Numbered from the stretch's first letter, positions 51,390 to 60,395 are shown. The stretch is DNA of 64,000 nucleotides from Ruminococcaceae bacterium UBA1405 (GCA_002305685.1 DBQB01000016.1:1-64000), one strand, 5' to 3'. The notes: generated by a model not told the origin, from the letters alone. Numbers and translations are program-made.

Positions 51390-53852
51390 TCAAGGCATAC
51401 CGTCAAACCCCATATCCACATGGCAGCTCACCCGGCTGAAAGCGCTTAGCTCTCCAAACCGGCACAGCAGCTCCGAGAGAAGCTGACGAAATTCCTTGGT
51501 GTTTCGGCATTTTATGATAATTTTATAGCGATACTTGTTGTTGATTTTCAGTACAGCTCCCTCTACTGGGCCCAACATCCGCACCGGGAGATGGGAATGG
51601 GACCGGGTGAAGGATTCCCGAAGCATTTCCCAGAAATGTGCCGCCGCTTCACGGGTTTTCTGCTGATCCTGCCCGGAAAAACAGACGGCGCACAGATCAC
51701 AAAACGGAGGATACAGCATCATCTTCCTGGCGGCAATCTCCTGCTGATAAAAGCCCAGATAATCCTGCCTGGCAGCAAAACCAATCACATCGTTGGTGGG
51801 AGAAAAGGTCTGGATACAGGCTCGTCCACTGCTGGTCCCCCTGCCTCCCCGACCCACCACCTGGGTCAAAAGGTCAAAGGTTCTTTCGCTGCTGCGAAAA
51901 TCATCGCTGTAAAGATACATATCCGCAGACAAAACCCCTACCAGCGTCACATCCGGAAAATCCAGTCCCTTCGCCACCATCTGGGTCCCAATCATAATAT
52001 CATATTTTTTGGCTCCAAAAGCCGAGAAATATTTTTCGTGGGAAAATTTGGTCATAGTGGTATCGGCGTCCATCCGCAGGATACGAGCGCTGGGAAACAA
52101 CTCCTGAAGCGATTGCTCAGCCTTCTGGGTACCGATTCCAGTATAGCGCACATACTTGCTTCCACAGTTGGAGCAGCGTTCAATGGCGTCCTGGGTATAA
52201 CCGCAATAATGACAGATCAGCTGCTGGTTGCTGGCATGATAGGTCAGCGAGATAGAACAGTTGGGACAACTGGCCACCGTACCGCAGGCACTGCATTTTA
52301 CAATGGTATTGTATCCCCTTCGGTTGAGCAGCAGGATAGTCTGCTTGTTGGCCTTAAGATTTTCCTCAATCTCCTGTGCCAGCCGATCGCTGATGCCGCT
52401 CTCCTGAGAGTGAAAGGATTGCCCGTTCATATCGATGAGCTGAACCGCCGGCAGAGCGTGCCCCGCATATCGGTTTTCCAAAGTTACCAACAGATACCGT
52501 CCATGTACCGCCTGATAATAGCTCTCCACACTGGGGGTGGCCGATGCCAACAGCAACATGGCATTGTGGGTCATACAACGGAATTTTGCCACATCTCGGG
52601 CGTGATACCGCGGCGCTGAACCGGATTTGTAGGTGCTCTCCTGTTCCTCATCCATCACAATCAGCCCTATGTTTTTGAGCGGAGCAAACACCGCTGAGCG
52701 GGTTCCTACCGCAATGCGCGCTTCCCCGTCCCGGAGTCTTTTCCACTGGTCCATTCGCTCCCCTGGGGAAAGACCGCTGTGCAGCACCGCCACCAGGGAA
52801 CCAAACTGCTGTCGGAACATCCCCACCACCTGAGGAGTAAGGGAAATTTCCGGTACCAGCACAATCACATTGCGCCCTTCTGCCAGCACCCTGCGAATCA
52901 AGGAAAGATACACTTGGGTCTTTCCCGAACCGGTAACCCCGCGCAGCAGCGCCACGCAGGCTTTTCCCTCCCGATACTTGGCCCACAGGGTATCCTCCGC
53001 CGTTTGCTGCTCAGCGCTCAGACGCACCGCTTTATCGGTATCCGGCCGCATCTCCCCGCCCTCCAGCGGACGGTAGAGCGGCTGTTGATACAGTTCCAGA
53101 ATCCCTTTTTTCTCCAGACTGCTCAGCACCGCCTTGGTCACCGCCGCCAGATAGCACAGTTCCTTGACCGAACAGCTACGCTGTTCCAACAGCTGTTCCA
53201 CCACCCGCTGCTGCTTTAAGGTCAGTTTGGTGCTGGGCGGGAAGGCGCTGGAGAGAAAGGATTCGGTAAGGCGCGCCATCTGCTCCGTCTCATCCTTAAC
53301 CCTTCGTTTGGCTTCCTCGGTGCGAGCGATATAGCCTTTTTCCATCAGGCGCCGAATGGCAGGATGATCGGTGGAGACGCGTGCCAAACGGCAAAGTTCC
53401 CCTTCTGTCAGACCATTTTCCTTGGCGCTCAAAACCTGATAGACCCATCTTTCTTCTGGGGCAAACTGTTCTAGGTCTGCCTGCACGCCTTTGACGACGG
53501 TGTATCTCCAACGAATCTGCATCGAAATTCCCAGCGGCAACAATACGTGCACCGCATCATACCAGGTACAGAAGGTATGGCTGCGCAGATACTGCATCAA
53601 GCCCAGCATCTCATCATCCAAAATTGGCGTTTCATCCACCACCGTGTTGATGGGCTTGAGATGCGCATCCTCCTGGTGTTGTGCTACCTCCATCACCATA
53701 CCCTGACGCAAACGGTTTCCGCCACCAAACGGCACCAGCACCCGGATTCCCGGTTGTACCTTTTCCTGCAGAGAATAGGGAATCCTGTAATCAAAGAGCC
53801 GGTCAAAACTGTAGGAGGTTTTCTCCACAGCCACCTTGGCCGTCATCCACAA
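51390..53852 (-). CDS. priA: Primosomal protein N' (replication restart helicase)
   Basis: 820-aa superfamily 2 helicase that reassembles the replisome at stalled forks. A 3' DNA-binding domain and a winged helix (first 220 residues) precede the helicase core with Walker A GVTGSGKTQV and DEEQ box (MDEEQESTYK). A zinc-binding insert has eight Cys (CSACGTVASCPNC and CHYCG...CSNCG). The start is the TTG at 53852, nine bases after AAGGAGG; an ATG two codons later is possible. The B. subtilis neighbour coaBC is absent. Confidence 0.96.
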   Translation of the reverse strand: MWMTAKVAVEKTSYSFDRLFDYRIPYSLQEKVQPGIRVLVPFGGGNRLRQGMVMEVAQHQEDAHLKPINTVVDETPILDDEMLGLMQYLRSHTFCTWYDAVHVLLPLGISMQIRWRYTVVKGVQADLEQFAPEERWVYQVLSAKENGLTEGELCRLARVSTDHPAIRRLMEKGYIARTEEAKRRVKDETEQMARLTESFLSSAFPPSTKLTLKQQRVVEQLLEQRSCSVKELCYLAAVTKAVLSSLEKKGILELYQQPLYRPLEGGEMRPDTDKAVRLSAEQQTAEDTLWAKYREGKACVALLRGVTGSGKTQVYLSLIRRVLAEGRNVIVLVPEISLTPQVVGMFRQQFGSLVAVLHSGLSPGERMDQWKRLRDGEARIAVGTRSAVFAPLKNIGLIVMDEEQESTYKSGSAPRYHARDVAKFRCMTHNAMLLLASATPSVESYYQAVHGRYLLVTLENRYAGHALPAVQLIDMNGQSFHSQESGISDRLAQEIEENLKANKQTILLLNRRGYNTIVKCSACGTVASCPNCSISLTYHASNQQLICHYCGYTQDAIERCSNCGSKYVRYTGIGTQKAEQSLQELFPSARILRMDADTTMTKFSHEKYFSAFGAKKYDIMIGTQMVAKGLDFPDVTLVGVLSADMYLYSDDFRSSERTFDLLTQVVGRGGRGTSSGRACIQTFSPTNDVIGFAARQDYLGFYQQEIAARKMMLYPPFCDLCAVCFSGQDQQKTREAAAHFWEMLRESFTRSHSHLPVRMLGPVEGAVLKINNKYRYKIIIKCRNTKEFRQLLSELLCRFGELSAFSRVSCHVDMGFDGMP

Positions 53853-53877
53853 AACCGCTCGCCTCCTTTGTCGTCCC

Positions 53878-53911
53878 TAAAAAGTAAGGCACGGCCAACT
53901 TCGGCGTGCCT
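53878..53911 (-). terminator. Hairpin with T-rich tail between rpoZ and priA
   Basis: Minus strand: AGGCACG / CGTGCCT stem with an 11-nt loop, followed by TACTTTTTAG, about 44 bp past the rpoZ stop. It may partly terminate the upstream operon before priA. Confidence 0.6.
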
Positions 53912-53954
53912 CAAGTTTTGGGTGATATGGATCTGTCTTAGCAGATCTCAGCTT

Positions 53955-54371
53955 TTACTGCTGCTCATCAGGAGCGGCGTTTTCTGCATTCTGCTCCTCC
54001 GCCAACAGCTCTTTATAATGTTCTTCCGCCATGGCTGTCGCGTGGGCTTCCGCCTTCTGCTGAGCCAGCAGCTTTTGCATATGCTCCTCCTCTTCCTGGC
54101 GAAGCACTTCGGTAGCACTCTCAATCGCCAGATGGCACCGGCCGGCTTTGATATCCTCTACAGCCAAACGCACCGGCTTTAGCGAGAGTTCTTCCGGAAG
54201 TTGTTTGGAGCGGTCAATCACGGTGCTCTTCCCTTTGTCCAGCTCAGAGAGTTCCTTCACCTTCTTCAGCTGCTCCTCGGTGATTTCCCGGGCGCGCTTG
54301 GCAACGCCGATCACAAAAGAATAGTAGCTCTCATCGTCCCGCAAAATTTTATCCACATCTATCTTTACCAT
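53955..54371 (-). CDS. rpoZ: RNA polymerase omega subunit
   Basis: 138-aa omega subunit, which stabilises the beta' subunit. The N-terminal domain (YYSFVIGVAKRAREITEE, and KPVRLAVEDIKAGR) matches the RpoZ fold. The last 60 residues are an acidic, Gln/Ala-rich helix longer than the roughly 70-aa minimum of the family. GGAGGT is six bases from the ATG. It is located after gmk, the standard order. Confidence 0.94.
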   Translation of the reverse strand: MVKIDVDKILRDDESYYSFVIGVAKRAREITEEQLKKVKELSELDKGKSTVIDRSKQLPEELSLKPVRLAVEDIKAGRCHLAIESATEVLRQEEEEHMQKLLAQQKAEAHATAMAEEHYKELLAEEQNAENAAPDEQQ

Positions 54372-54402
54372 ACCTGTACCTCCATATAAAACCTTTGTAC
54401 TC

Positions 54403-54975
54403 TTATACAGCAGCGCCGCAGCCTAAGATCTGTTCGATCTCTGCAACCGCTCTGGGGATTTCATCGTTTACAACCCGATACTGATACCGATCCGCCAGAC
54501 TGAGTTCATAGATCGAGGCCTCCAAACGCTTGCGGATGGTTTCTGCATCCTCGGTACCTCTGCCTGTCAAGCGGTGTTCCAGTTCCTCACGGCTGGGCGG
54601 GAGCAGGAAGATCGAGACAACGTCCTTTCGCGCCTCCATCACCTTCAAAGCGCCCTGTACCTCTATTTCCAACAGCACGTCAATGCCGTCGTCCAGCTTT
54701 TCCTGCACCTTCAGCGCCGGCGTGCCGTAATAATTCCCGTTGTAGCTGGCATATTCCAGCATTTCTCCTCTGGCAATATGCTCCTCAAAAGCTTCGCGGG
54801 TGATAAAATAATAGTTCACCCCGTCTATCTCCCCAGTGCGCGGACTGCGGGTAGTGGCGGAGATGGAAAGATGGATTCCCGGATTGCGGGCCAGCAATTC
54901 TTTTAAAACGGTACCTTTACCCACGCCGGATGGCCCGGACAGGATAATGATTCGTCCTTTTTTTTGTTCTGACAT
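54403..54975 (-). CDS. gmk: Guanylate kinase
   Basis: 190-aa P-loop kinase (GMP + ATP to GDP). The start is ATG 54975 (MSEQKKGRIIILSGPSGVGK); the longer frame overlaps remA and lacks a site. P-loop GPSGVGKGT, the GMP-binding stretch TTRSPRTGEIDGVNYYF and the Lid arginines (RLTGRGTEDAETIRKRL) are intact. remA lies 28 bp upstream and rpoZ 31 bp downstream. Confidence 0.97.
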   Translation of the reverse strand: MSEQKKGRIIILSGPSGVGKGTVLKELLARNPGIHLSISATTRSPRTGEIDGVNYYFITREAFEEHIARGEMLEYASYNGNYYGTPALKVQEKLDDGIDVLLEIEVQGALKVMEARKDVVSIFLLPPSREELEHRLTGRGTEDAETIRKRLEASIYELSLADRYQYRVVNDEIPRAVAEIEQILGCGAAV

Positions 54976-55003
54976 AATCTTCTGCTCATTCCTCTCCGGA
55001 AAA

Positions 55004-55270
55004 TTATTCGTCCTCATCCAGCTCTTCGCTCTCATCGTCGTCCACCAGACGGTTGGCAACCGTCTCCGGCTGTACCGCCGAGAGGATCACATGATCGCTG
55101 TCGGTAATAATCACCGCGCGGGTACGGCGCCCATAAGTTGCGTCAATGAGCATTCCTTTATCCTTGGCGTCCTGGATGATGCGCTTGATGGGAGCCGATT
55201 CCGGACTCACAATCGCCACCAGCCGGTTGGCGGAAACCATATTGCCAAAACCAATATTGATCAGTTTCAT
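55004..55270 (-). CDS. remA: RemA family (DUF370) DNA-binding regulator
   Basis: 88-aa protein. In B. subtilis RemA activates biofilm-matrix and osmoprotection genes by wrapping DNA as a multimeric ring. MKLINIGFGNMVSANRLVAI and GRRTRAVIITDSDHVILSA are nearly invariant family segments. The C-terminal tail is very acidic (DDDESEELDEDE). In this lineage it may control other genes than matrix operons. It is in the conserved yicC-remA-gmk order. Confidence 0.94.
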   Translation of the reverse strand: MKLINIGFGNMVSANRLVAIVSPESAPIKRIIQDAKDKGMLIDATYGRRTRAVIITDSDHVILSAVQPETVANRLVDDDESEELDEDE

Positions 55271-55317
55271 GGATTGTTCCTTCCTTTCCGATCCAAACCG
55301 GACCAGCAGCCTTTACT

Positions 55318-56196
55318 CTATTCGATGTTCTGCACCTGTTCCCGGATCTTTTCAATCTCAGCCTTAATCTCCACAATGATCCGTGCAATCTCCAGGTCCT
55401 GTGCCTTGGACCCGATGGTATTGGCTTCCCGGTTGATCTCCTGAACCAAAAAATCCAACTTACGTCCGACAGCGCCCTCACCTGAGAGAATCTGCCGCAG
55501 CGCTGCCAAATGGCTGTCCAAGCGTACCGTCTCCTCGTCCACAGCCACCCGATCGGCAAAGATTGCCGCCTCCATCAAAATCCGCTGCTCATCTATCTGC
55601 CGGTCCTCCAGCACCTCTTGCAGCTTCTGATACAGCCGGTCCTGATATTGTTTAACCGTCTCCGGGGAACGCAGTTTCACCTTCTCCACAAGTTCGCCGA
55701 TATGCTCGCCCCGGCTCAGAATATCCTCCCGCAGCCGTGCGCCTTCCGACGCCCGCATTTCCAGAAAACGATCCACCGCCTGTTTTGCAACCGTCTGCAC
55801 ACATTGCCAGATGTAATCTTCATCCTCCTGCACCCGGCGCACCGTGAAGAGATCCGAAAAACGCGCCATAGCGCTCACCGTCACATCGTCGGCAATATCC
55901 AGCGTTTTTCCCATATCCCGCAGCGCTTGCAGATACGCTTGCGCCAGCGGATGATTGATCTGCACCTCAGTGGTAGCCGCTTCCACATTTTGTACTGTTA
56001 CATTCACTTCAATCTTTCCCCGGGAAACTCTGCTCTGAAGATAGCTTTTCAGCTTTTCCTCCAAATACCCATAGTTTCTAGGGGTGCGTACCGCACATTC
56101 AAAATAGCGATGGTTCACTGCCCGCAGCTCCACCGTAATATCCCGCCCATCCACCAACTGCTGGGCGCGGCCATATCCGGTCATGCTCATTGTCAT
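55318..56196 (-). CDS. YicC/YloC family endoribonuclease
   Basis: 292-aa YicC-family protein. The family N terminus MTGYGRAQ is preceded here by three residues (MTMS). The C-terminal DUF1732 region contains the signature LDFLVQEINREANTIGSKA. E. coli YicC is an RNA-cleaving protein with a ring-shaped assembly. It is the first gene of the cluster leading to remA-gmk-rpoZ, with a promoter at 56312-56341. Confidence 0.94.
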   Translation of the reverse strand: MTMSMTGYGRAQQLVDGRDITVELRAVNHRYFECAVRTPRNYGYLEEKLKSYLQSRVSRGKIEVNVTVQNVEAATTEVQINHPLAQAYLQALRDMGKTLDIADDVTVSAMARFSDLFTVRRVQEDEDYIWQCVQTVAKQAVDRFLEMRASEGARLREDILSRGEHIGELVEKVKLRSPETVKQYQDRLYQKLQEVLEDRQIDEQRILMEAAIFADRVAVDEETVRLDSHLAALRQILSGEGAVGRKLDFLVQEINREANTIGSKAQDLEIARIIVEIKAEIEKIREQVQNIE

Positions 56197-56311
56197 AAAA
56201 TCACCGTTCTTTCAGGTGGAAATTTTTCGTTGAGGGAAAGGGGGAAACCACAAATCGATGCGCTTTCTCCTTCCGTCGCCGCAAAAATACGGCCAGGTAT
56301 CTCAATATAAT

Positions 56312-56341
56312 ATTTTAGCATCAGATGGTAGTCGTTGTCAA
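56312..56341 (-). promoter_or_regulatory. Promoter of the yicC-remA-gmk-rpoZ operon
   Basis: Minus strand: TTGACA (56336-56341), 18-bp spacer, TAAAAT (56312-56317), about 116 bp upstream of the yicC ATG. Confidence 0.7.
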
Positions 56342-56370
56342 GAATTTGCGCCGTTTTTACACCGTAATTC

Positions 56371-56409
56371 CGATAAAAAGGTCCCGCAAGCACACTTGCG
56401 GGACCTTTT
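56371..56409 (-). terminator. Intrinsic terminator of the transcarboxylase operon
   Basis: Minus strand: 14-bp perfect stem (AAAGGTCCCGCAAG / CTTGCGGGACCTTT) with a short loop and TTTTTAT, 29 bp past the OadA-like stop. Confidence 0.92.
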
Positions 56410-56437
56410 CAATAAATATCGTTTTATGAGCCAGAAC

Positions 56438-57838
56438 TTACACGGGATGTACCGCAGCAGCTTTGTCCACATGCTCGCCATCCACACCATACTTCTTGTT
56501 CATTCTCTTTTCAAAGAACTTCTCAGCCACTGCGCCAAACTGAGCGTAGCTCAGAACGTCCTCTTCCTGCTCATAGTACTTGGAGGGCATCTCTGCTTTC
56601 AGCTTATCCAGCTCGTTGCCCAACAGATCGGCAGGACGGCAATCGATAGGCTCCTCATCACCGATGATCTTCTTGCGGAACGCAGGATCAATCGGCACAG
56701 GAGTACGGCCGTATTCTCCACGGATGATACCCTTAAATTCTTTGGTGACCATCTTATAGCGCTCGCCCATCAGCACGTTGAGCACAGCCTGGGTACCGAC
56801 GATCTGAGAGCTGGGGGTAACCAGAGGAGGATATCCGGCGTCTTTTCTGACGTTGGGGATCTCCTTGAGCACATCGTCCAGCTTGTCCTCTTTGCCAGCT
56901 TGTTTGAGCTGGGAAACCAGGTTGGAGAGCATACCGCCGGGAACCTGATACAACAGAGTATTGGCGTCAACACCCAGTACCTTGGGATTGAGCAGGCCGT
57001 TGTCCAGATATTTCTGACGCAGTTTGGCAAAATGCTCACGAACCACATTGAGCTTGTTGAGGTCCAAACCGGTATCATAAGGAGTACCGGCAAGCGCCGC
57101 AACCATAGACTCGGTGGCAGGATGAGAGGTGCCCATCGCCAGAGGGGACATTGCGGTATCAATGACATCCACGCCAGCCTCAATGGCTTTCAGATGCGCC
57201 ATAGAAGCCAGGCCGGAAGTGTAGTGAGAGTGAAGCTGGATCGGAATCTTGACGGTCTCTTTGAGAGCCTTCACCAGATCATAGGTGGTGTATGGCGTCA
57301 ACAGACCGGCCATATCCTTGATGCAGATGGAATCAGCACCCGTGTCCTCCAGCTGTTTTGCGTAGTTGACAAAATACTCAATGTTGTGCACCGGGCTCAG
57401 GGTGTAGGAAATACACGCCTGCAAATGAGCGCCAACCTTCTTGGTAGCCTTGATGGCAGCCTCCAGGTTGCGGATATCATTGAGCGCATCGAAGATACGC
57501 ATGATGTCGATGCCGTTATCCACAGACTTCTTAACGAAGTAATCGATCACATCATCGGCATAGTGGCGGTAACCCAGCATATTCTGGCCACGGAACAGCA
57601 TCTGCAGCTTGGTATTGGGCATACCTTTGCGGATGGTACGCAGTCTTTCCCAAGGATCCTCGTCCAGGAAGCGCAGACAGGCGTCAAAAGTAGCGCCGCC
57701 CCAAACCTCGGCGGAATAAAAACCAACCTCATCCATGGCGGAGAGAATCGGAACCATCTCATCAATGGACATACGGGTTGCGATCAGCGACTGATGGGCG
57801 TCACGCAACACGGTCTCCGTAATTTTGATCTTAGCCAT
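56438..57838 (-). CDS. Oxaloacetate decarboxylase alpha / transcarboxylase 5S-like subunit
   Basis: 466-aa carboxyltransferase of the OadA/PycB/5S family, moving a carboxyl group between oxaloacetate/pyruvate and a biotin carrier. RDAHQSLIATRM near the N terminus is the catalytic-core signature, and LHSHYTSG holds metal-binding His residues. The PYC_OADA conserved C-terminal domain is present but no fused biotinyl domain; the carrier is the separate 139-aa protein upstream. ATG 57838 with AAGGGG. Third gene of the operon. Confidence 0.94.
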   Translation of the reverse strand: MAKIKITETVLRDAHQSLIATRMSIDEMVPILSAMDEVGFYSAEVWGGATFDACLRFLDEDPWERLRTIRKGMPNTKLQMLFRGQNMLGYRHYADDVIDYFVKKSVDNGIDIMRIFDALNDIRNLEAAIKATKKVGAHLQACISYTLSPVHNIEYFVNYAKQLEDTGADSICIKDMAGLLTPYTTYDLVKALKETVKIPIQLHSHYTSGLASMAHLKAIEAGVDVIDTAMSPLAMGTSHPATESMVAALAGTPYDTGLDLNKLNVVREHFAKLRQKYLDNGLLNPKVLGVDANTLLYQVPGGMLSNLVSQLKQAGKEDKLDDVLKEIPNVRKDAGYPPLVTPSSQIVGTQAVLNVLMGERYKMVTKEFKGIIRGEYGRTPVPIDPAFRKKIIGDEEPIDCRPADLLGNELDKLKAEMPSKYYEQEEDVLSYAQFGAVAEKFFEKRMNKKYGVDGEHVDKAAAVHPV

Positions 57839-57948
57839 ATCGGAACCCCTTTCTTGTTTCGGTACTTTTTGCAGCCATAAGTGCAAACTGCCTGGGAGAT
57901 CATTGTCTTAGGCAGCTTGCAAACGGCAACTGCATATATGGGCTTTTG

Positions 57949-58368
57949 TTATGCAATCACAACCAACAGATCGTTGGAGTTGACGGAATCGCCCTTCTTC
58001 ACAGCGATAGAAGCAATCGTACCGGCGCAGGGAGCAACAATATCATTTTCCATCTTCATGGCTTCCAGCACTACGACAACATCGCCCTCGGCAACCTTCT
58101 GGCCAGCGGCAACCTTTACATTCACAATGGTGCCGGGCATGGGAGAGGTAACCTGAGTGCCGTCAGCGGGAGCAGCAGCGGGCGCGGGAGCAGCTGCAGG
58201 CGCGGGAGCAGCTGCAGGCGCAGGAGCGGCAGCGGGTGCTGCGGCAGGGGCGGGAGCAGGAGCAGCGACGGGCGCAGGAGCGGCTACAGGAGCAGCGGCG
58301 CCGGCAGCAATTTCATCAACCTGAACGTCATAAGCTTTGCCGTTTACAACAATATTATATCTTTTCAC
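57949..58368 (-). CDS. Biotin carboxyl carrier protein with Ala-Pro linker
   Basis: 139-aa carrier. An N-terminal segment (MKRYNIVVNGKAYDVQVDEI) resembles the 1.3S subunit. A flexible Ala/Pro linker follows (about residues 22-68). The biotinyl domain has the attachment motif EAMKMEND, where the Lys carries biotin that shuttles carboxyl groups between the two neighbouring enzymes. It lies 110 bp upstream of the OadA-like start and 52 bp after the carboxyltransferase stop. Confidence 0.95.
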   Translation of the reverse strand: MKRYNIVVNGKAYDVQVDEIAAGAAAPVAAPAPVAAPAPAPAAAPAAAPAPAAAPAPAAAPAPAAAPADGTQVTSPMPGTIVNVKVAAGQKVAEGDVVVVLEAMKMENDIVAPCAGTIASIAVKKGDSVNSNDLLVVIA

Positions 58369-58420
58369 AGTGAGTCCTCCCTTTATCTACATTCCTTATA
58401 CTTCAAAAGGCCAGCCGTGA

Positions 58421-59836
58421 TTACAGCGGCATATTGCCATGCTTCTTGGGCAGCTTGGAAACCCGCTTACCAGCGAGCATATCCAAAGTGGAGATCAACA
58501 CGTCACGGGTAGAAGCAGGATCGATAACGTCCTCAATATAACCATCGGCGGCTGCCTTAAAGGCGGAAGCTTCCTCGGTTCTATATTTCTCTTCCAGCAT
58601 TGCTCTGGTGTTGGTCTCAGAGATCTCATCGGCGTGCAGCAGTGTCACCGCAGTCTCAGGAGCCAGAGCAGAAATCACAGCGCTGGGCCAAGCCAGAGTT
58701 ACATCGGCATTGGCGCTGCGTCCGGCAAAGGCAACGTAAGCGGGGCCGTAAGCCTCACCCACCACCACAGAAACCTTGGGAGTGGTTGCCTCGGCATAGA
58801 CGTGAGCAACCTTGGCGGCCTCACGGACAATACCCTTGAGCTCAGCAGCAGCGGAAGCCTTAAAGCCCTTGGTGTTGACAAAGGTCACAACCGGAATCTG
58901 GAACGCATCGCAGATGGAAACCAGACGGGCAATCTTTGCACAGCATCCACCGCAGATGGGCTCGCCAGTGGTGGCGACAACGCCAACCGTAGTACCACCC
59001 AGCGTTGCCAGAGCGGTCATACCGCCCACCGCAAAGTCCTTGTGCAGTTCAACTACACTGCCAGCGTCCATCACGTTTTCAACAACCGCTTTCATATCGG
59101 TGCCCACAACCTTTTCAGCAGCGGCACGCAGCGCATTTTCTGCACCGGAAACGGCGGAGAACTCACAGATGGGAGCAGCGGAAAGGTTGTTCAGAGGCAT
59201 CATGGAGACCAGTTTTCTGGCTTCCTCCAGCGCAGCGGTATCGTCGGCAGCCACAATGTGAGCCATGCCGGACTTAGCAGCGTTGGCGGCGGTGCCGGCG
59301 CCTTCCACATTCTCCCCGTTGGCCTTGGCGGTGAAGGGAGCGGTCATAAACAGCTGTGCCTTTTCGCTCATAATCACAAAATCAGCGCTCAGAGCGATCA
59401 TCGCAGAGCTTCCCGCACAAACGCCCAGAATCACCGAAATCTGGGGAACCACACCGGAAAGATTGTTCTGCCACAGCAGCATCTCGCTGTAGGCATTGAG
59501 AGCATCGTTGCCCTCCTTGATTCTGGCGCCGTTGGAATCATAGATTCCGATCACGGGAGCTCCCGTCTTTACAGCCAGATCATAGATCTTCTTAATCTTG
59601 GCGCCATGGGCTTTGCCCACAGGGCCGTCCTGGGAAAAAGCGAATACCGGGCTGCCATCGATGGCGCCGTAACCGGTGACAACACCGGAGCACTCATTGC
59701 CATCCTTTGCAAAGCCATCCAGCTCCACAAAGCTACCGGCATCCATCAGCGCACCCAGTCTTTTGCGAGCCGGAGCGTCCTTATCCAGGGCGCCGAGCGC
59801 CTTTTGCAGAGCTTCCATTTTACTTTCAGCACTCAT
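58421..59836 (-). CDS. Acyl-CoA carboxyltransferase (MmdA / transcarboxylase 12S-like)
   Basis: 471-aa crotonase-fold carboxyltransferase of the propionyl-CoA carboxylase beta/MmdA family. It transfers carboxyl between an acyl-CoA (probably methylmalonyl- or malonyl-CoA) and the biotin carrier. Two halves carry oxyanion-type glycine motifs (GVCAGSSAMIALSADF; GGCCAKIARLV). It is somewhat shorter than typical 510-520-aa members. AGGAGGAAATAAAATG is the start region by eye. It is the first gene after a 270-nt leader. Confidence 0.92.
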   Translation of the reverse strand: MSAESKMEALQKALGALDKDAPARKRLGALMDAGSFVELDGFAKDGNECSGVVTGYGAIDGSPVFAFSQDGPVGKAHGAKIKKIYDLAVKTGAPVIGIYDSNGARIKEGNDALNAYSEMLLWQNNLSGVVPQISVILGVCAGSSAMIALSADFVIMSEKAQLFMTAPFTAKANGENVEGAGTAANAAKSGMAHIVAADDTAALEEARKLVSMMPLNNLSAAPICEFSAVSGAENALRAAAEKVVGTDMKAVVENVMDAGSVVELHKDFAVGGMTALATLGGTTVGVVATTGEPICGGCCAKIARLVSICDAFQIPVVTFVNTKGFKASAAAELKGIVREAAKVAHVYAEATTPKVSVVVGEAYGPAYVAFAGRSANADVTLAWPSAVISALAPETAVTLLHADEISETNTRAMLEEKYRTEEASAFKAAADGYIEDVIDPASTRDVLISTLDMLAGKRVSKLPKKHGNMPL

Positions 59837-60112
59837 TTTATTTCCTCCATTCCTGTGACCTTTTCCTCGCGGCCTCCGTCAAGAAGCCGCCGGTTCCCGT
59901 TGGGAAACCTCTGGCCTCCCCAAAAGGGGACGCCATTTGCAGTTTAAGTTCTGGCGCGGCGGCGGCGGACACGAACTTTAAAAAGGTCGCAGAAAATACC
60001 CGATAGATACACCGAACCGTCCGTTTGGCAAAGTTCACAATTTGCAAAGACCTTTTCAGCCTTTCTTGTGCACCTTACTTTTGCACCGAAAAACTCAAAC
60101 ATAATCGTTAAC
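59837..60112 (-). other. Long structured leader of the transcarboxylase operon
   Basis: About 270 nt lie between the promoter -10 and the first start codon. Minus strand hairpins: GGCGTCCCC-TTTT-GGGGAGGCC (near 59918-59936) and GGTTTCCCAACGGGAACC (near 59892-59909). A short frame (MFEFFGAKVRC..., about 52 codons from near 60102) has no convincing ribosome site. No riboswitch class recognised. Confidence 0.45.
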
Positions 60113-60141
60113 ATTATATACCACGCCGCGAAAAATGACAA
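60113..60141 (-). promoter_or_regulatory. Promoter of the transcarboxylase operon
   Basis: Minus strand: TTGTCA (60136-60141), 17-bp spacer, TATAAT (60113-60118). Confidence 0.75.
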
Positions 60142-60183
60142 GTTTTTTTCCGTCAAACCTGTAACTTTTTCGTCCGGAGATAC

Positions 60184-60218
60184 GCCAAAATTTTGGCCTT
60201 TTTAAGCGGAAATTTTGG
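60184..60218. repeat. AT-rich palindrome cluster downstream of rluB
   Basis: Perfect 14-bp palindrome GCCAAAATTTTGGC (60184-60197), followed by a second half-site AAATTTTGG (60210-60218) that can pair with CCAAAATTT. It lies about 45 bp upstream of the transcarboxylase -35, so it could be an operator. Apart from this, the stretch 60219-60395 shows no supported feature. Confidence 0.4.
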
Positions 60219-60395
60219 TGGAGGTCTCATTTTGTTGATTCATATCCGCCGGAAAAACTCTCGACATCTCCCATATTTCAAGCGTTGTTTCCAGTTTTAT
60301 CTGTATTTTTTCCACCTGTTCCAGCGGTATTCTCATTTTTTCCATAGGACAAAGCAGCGGCCAGAATACCACGTCTGCCAACTCATAGAAAAACC

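Noticed and set aside
56258..57880. 540-codon open frame on the plus strand
   Set aside because: Antisense to the OadA-like gene; codon bias of the real gene keeps the opposite frame open.
58158..58300. Dense GC-rich short repeats resembling a repeat array
   Set aside because: They are codons for the Ala-Pro linker of the biotin carrier, not a CRISPR or intergenic repeat.
58439..59947. 502-codon open frame on the plus strand
   Set aside because: Antisense to the carboxyltransferase gene with no homology or start signals.
60202..60345. Short minus-strand frame (MEKMRIPLEQVEKIQIKLE...) after rluB
   Set aside because: Looks coiled-coil-like but has no ribosome site before its ATG and no recognisable family; left out as unsupported.
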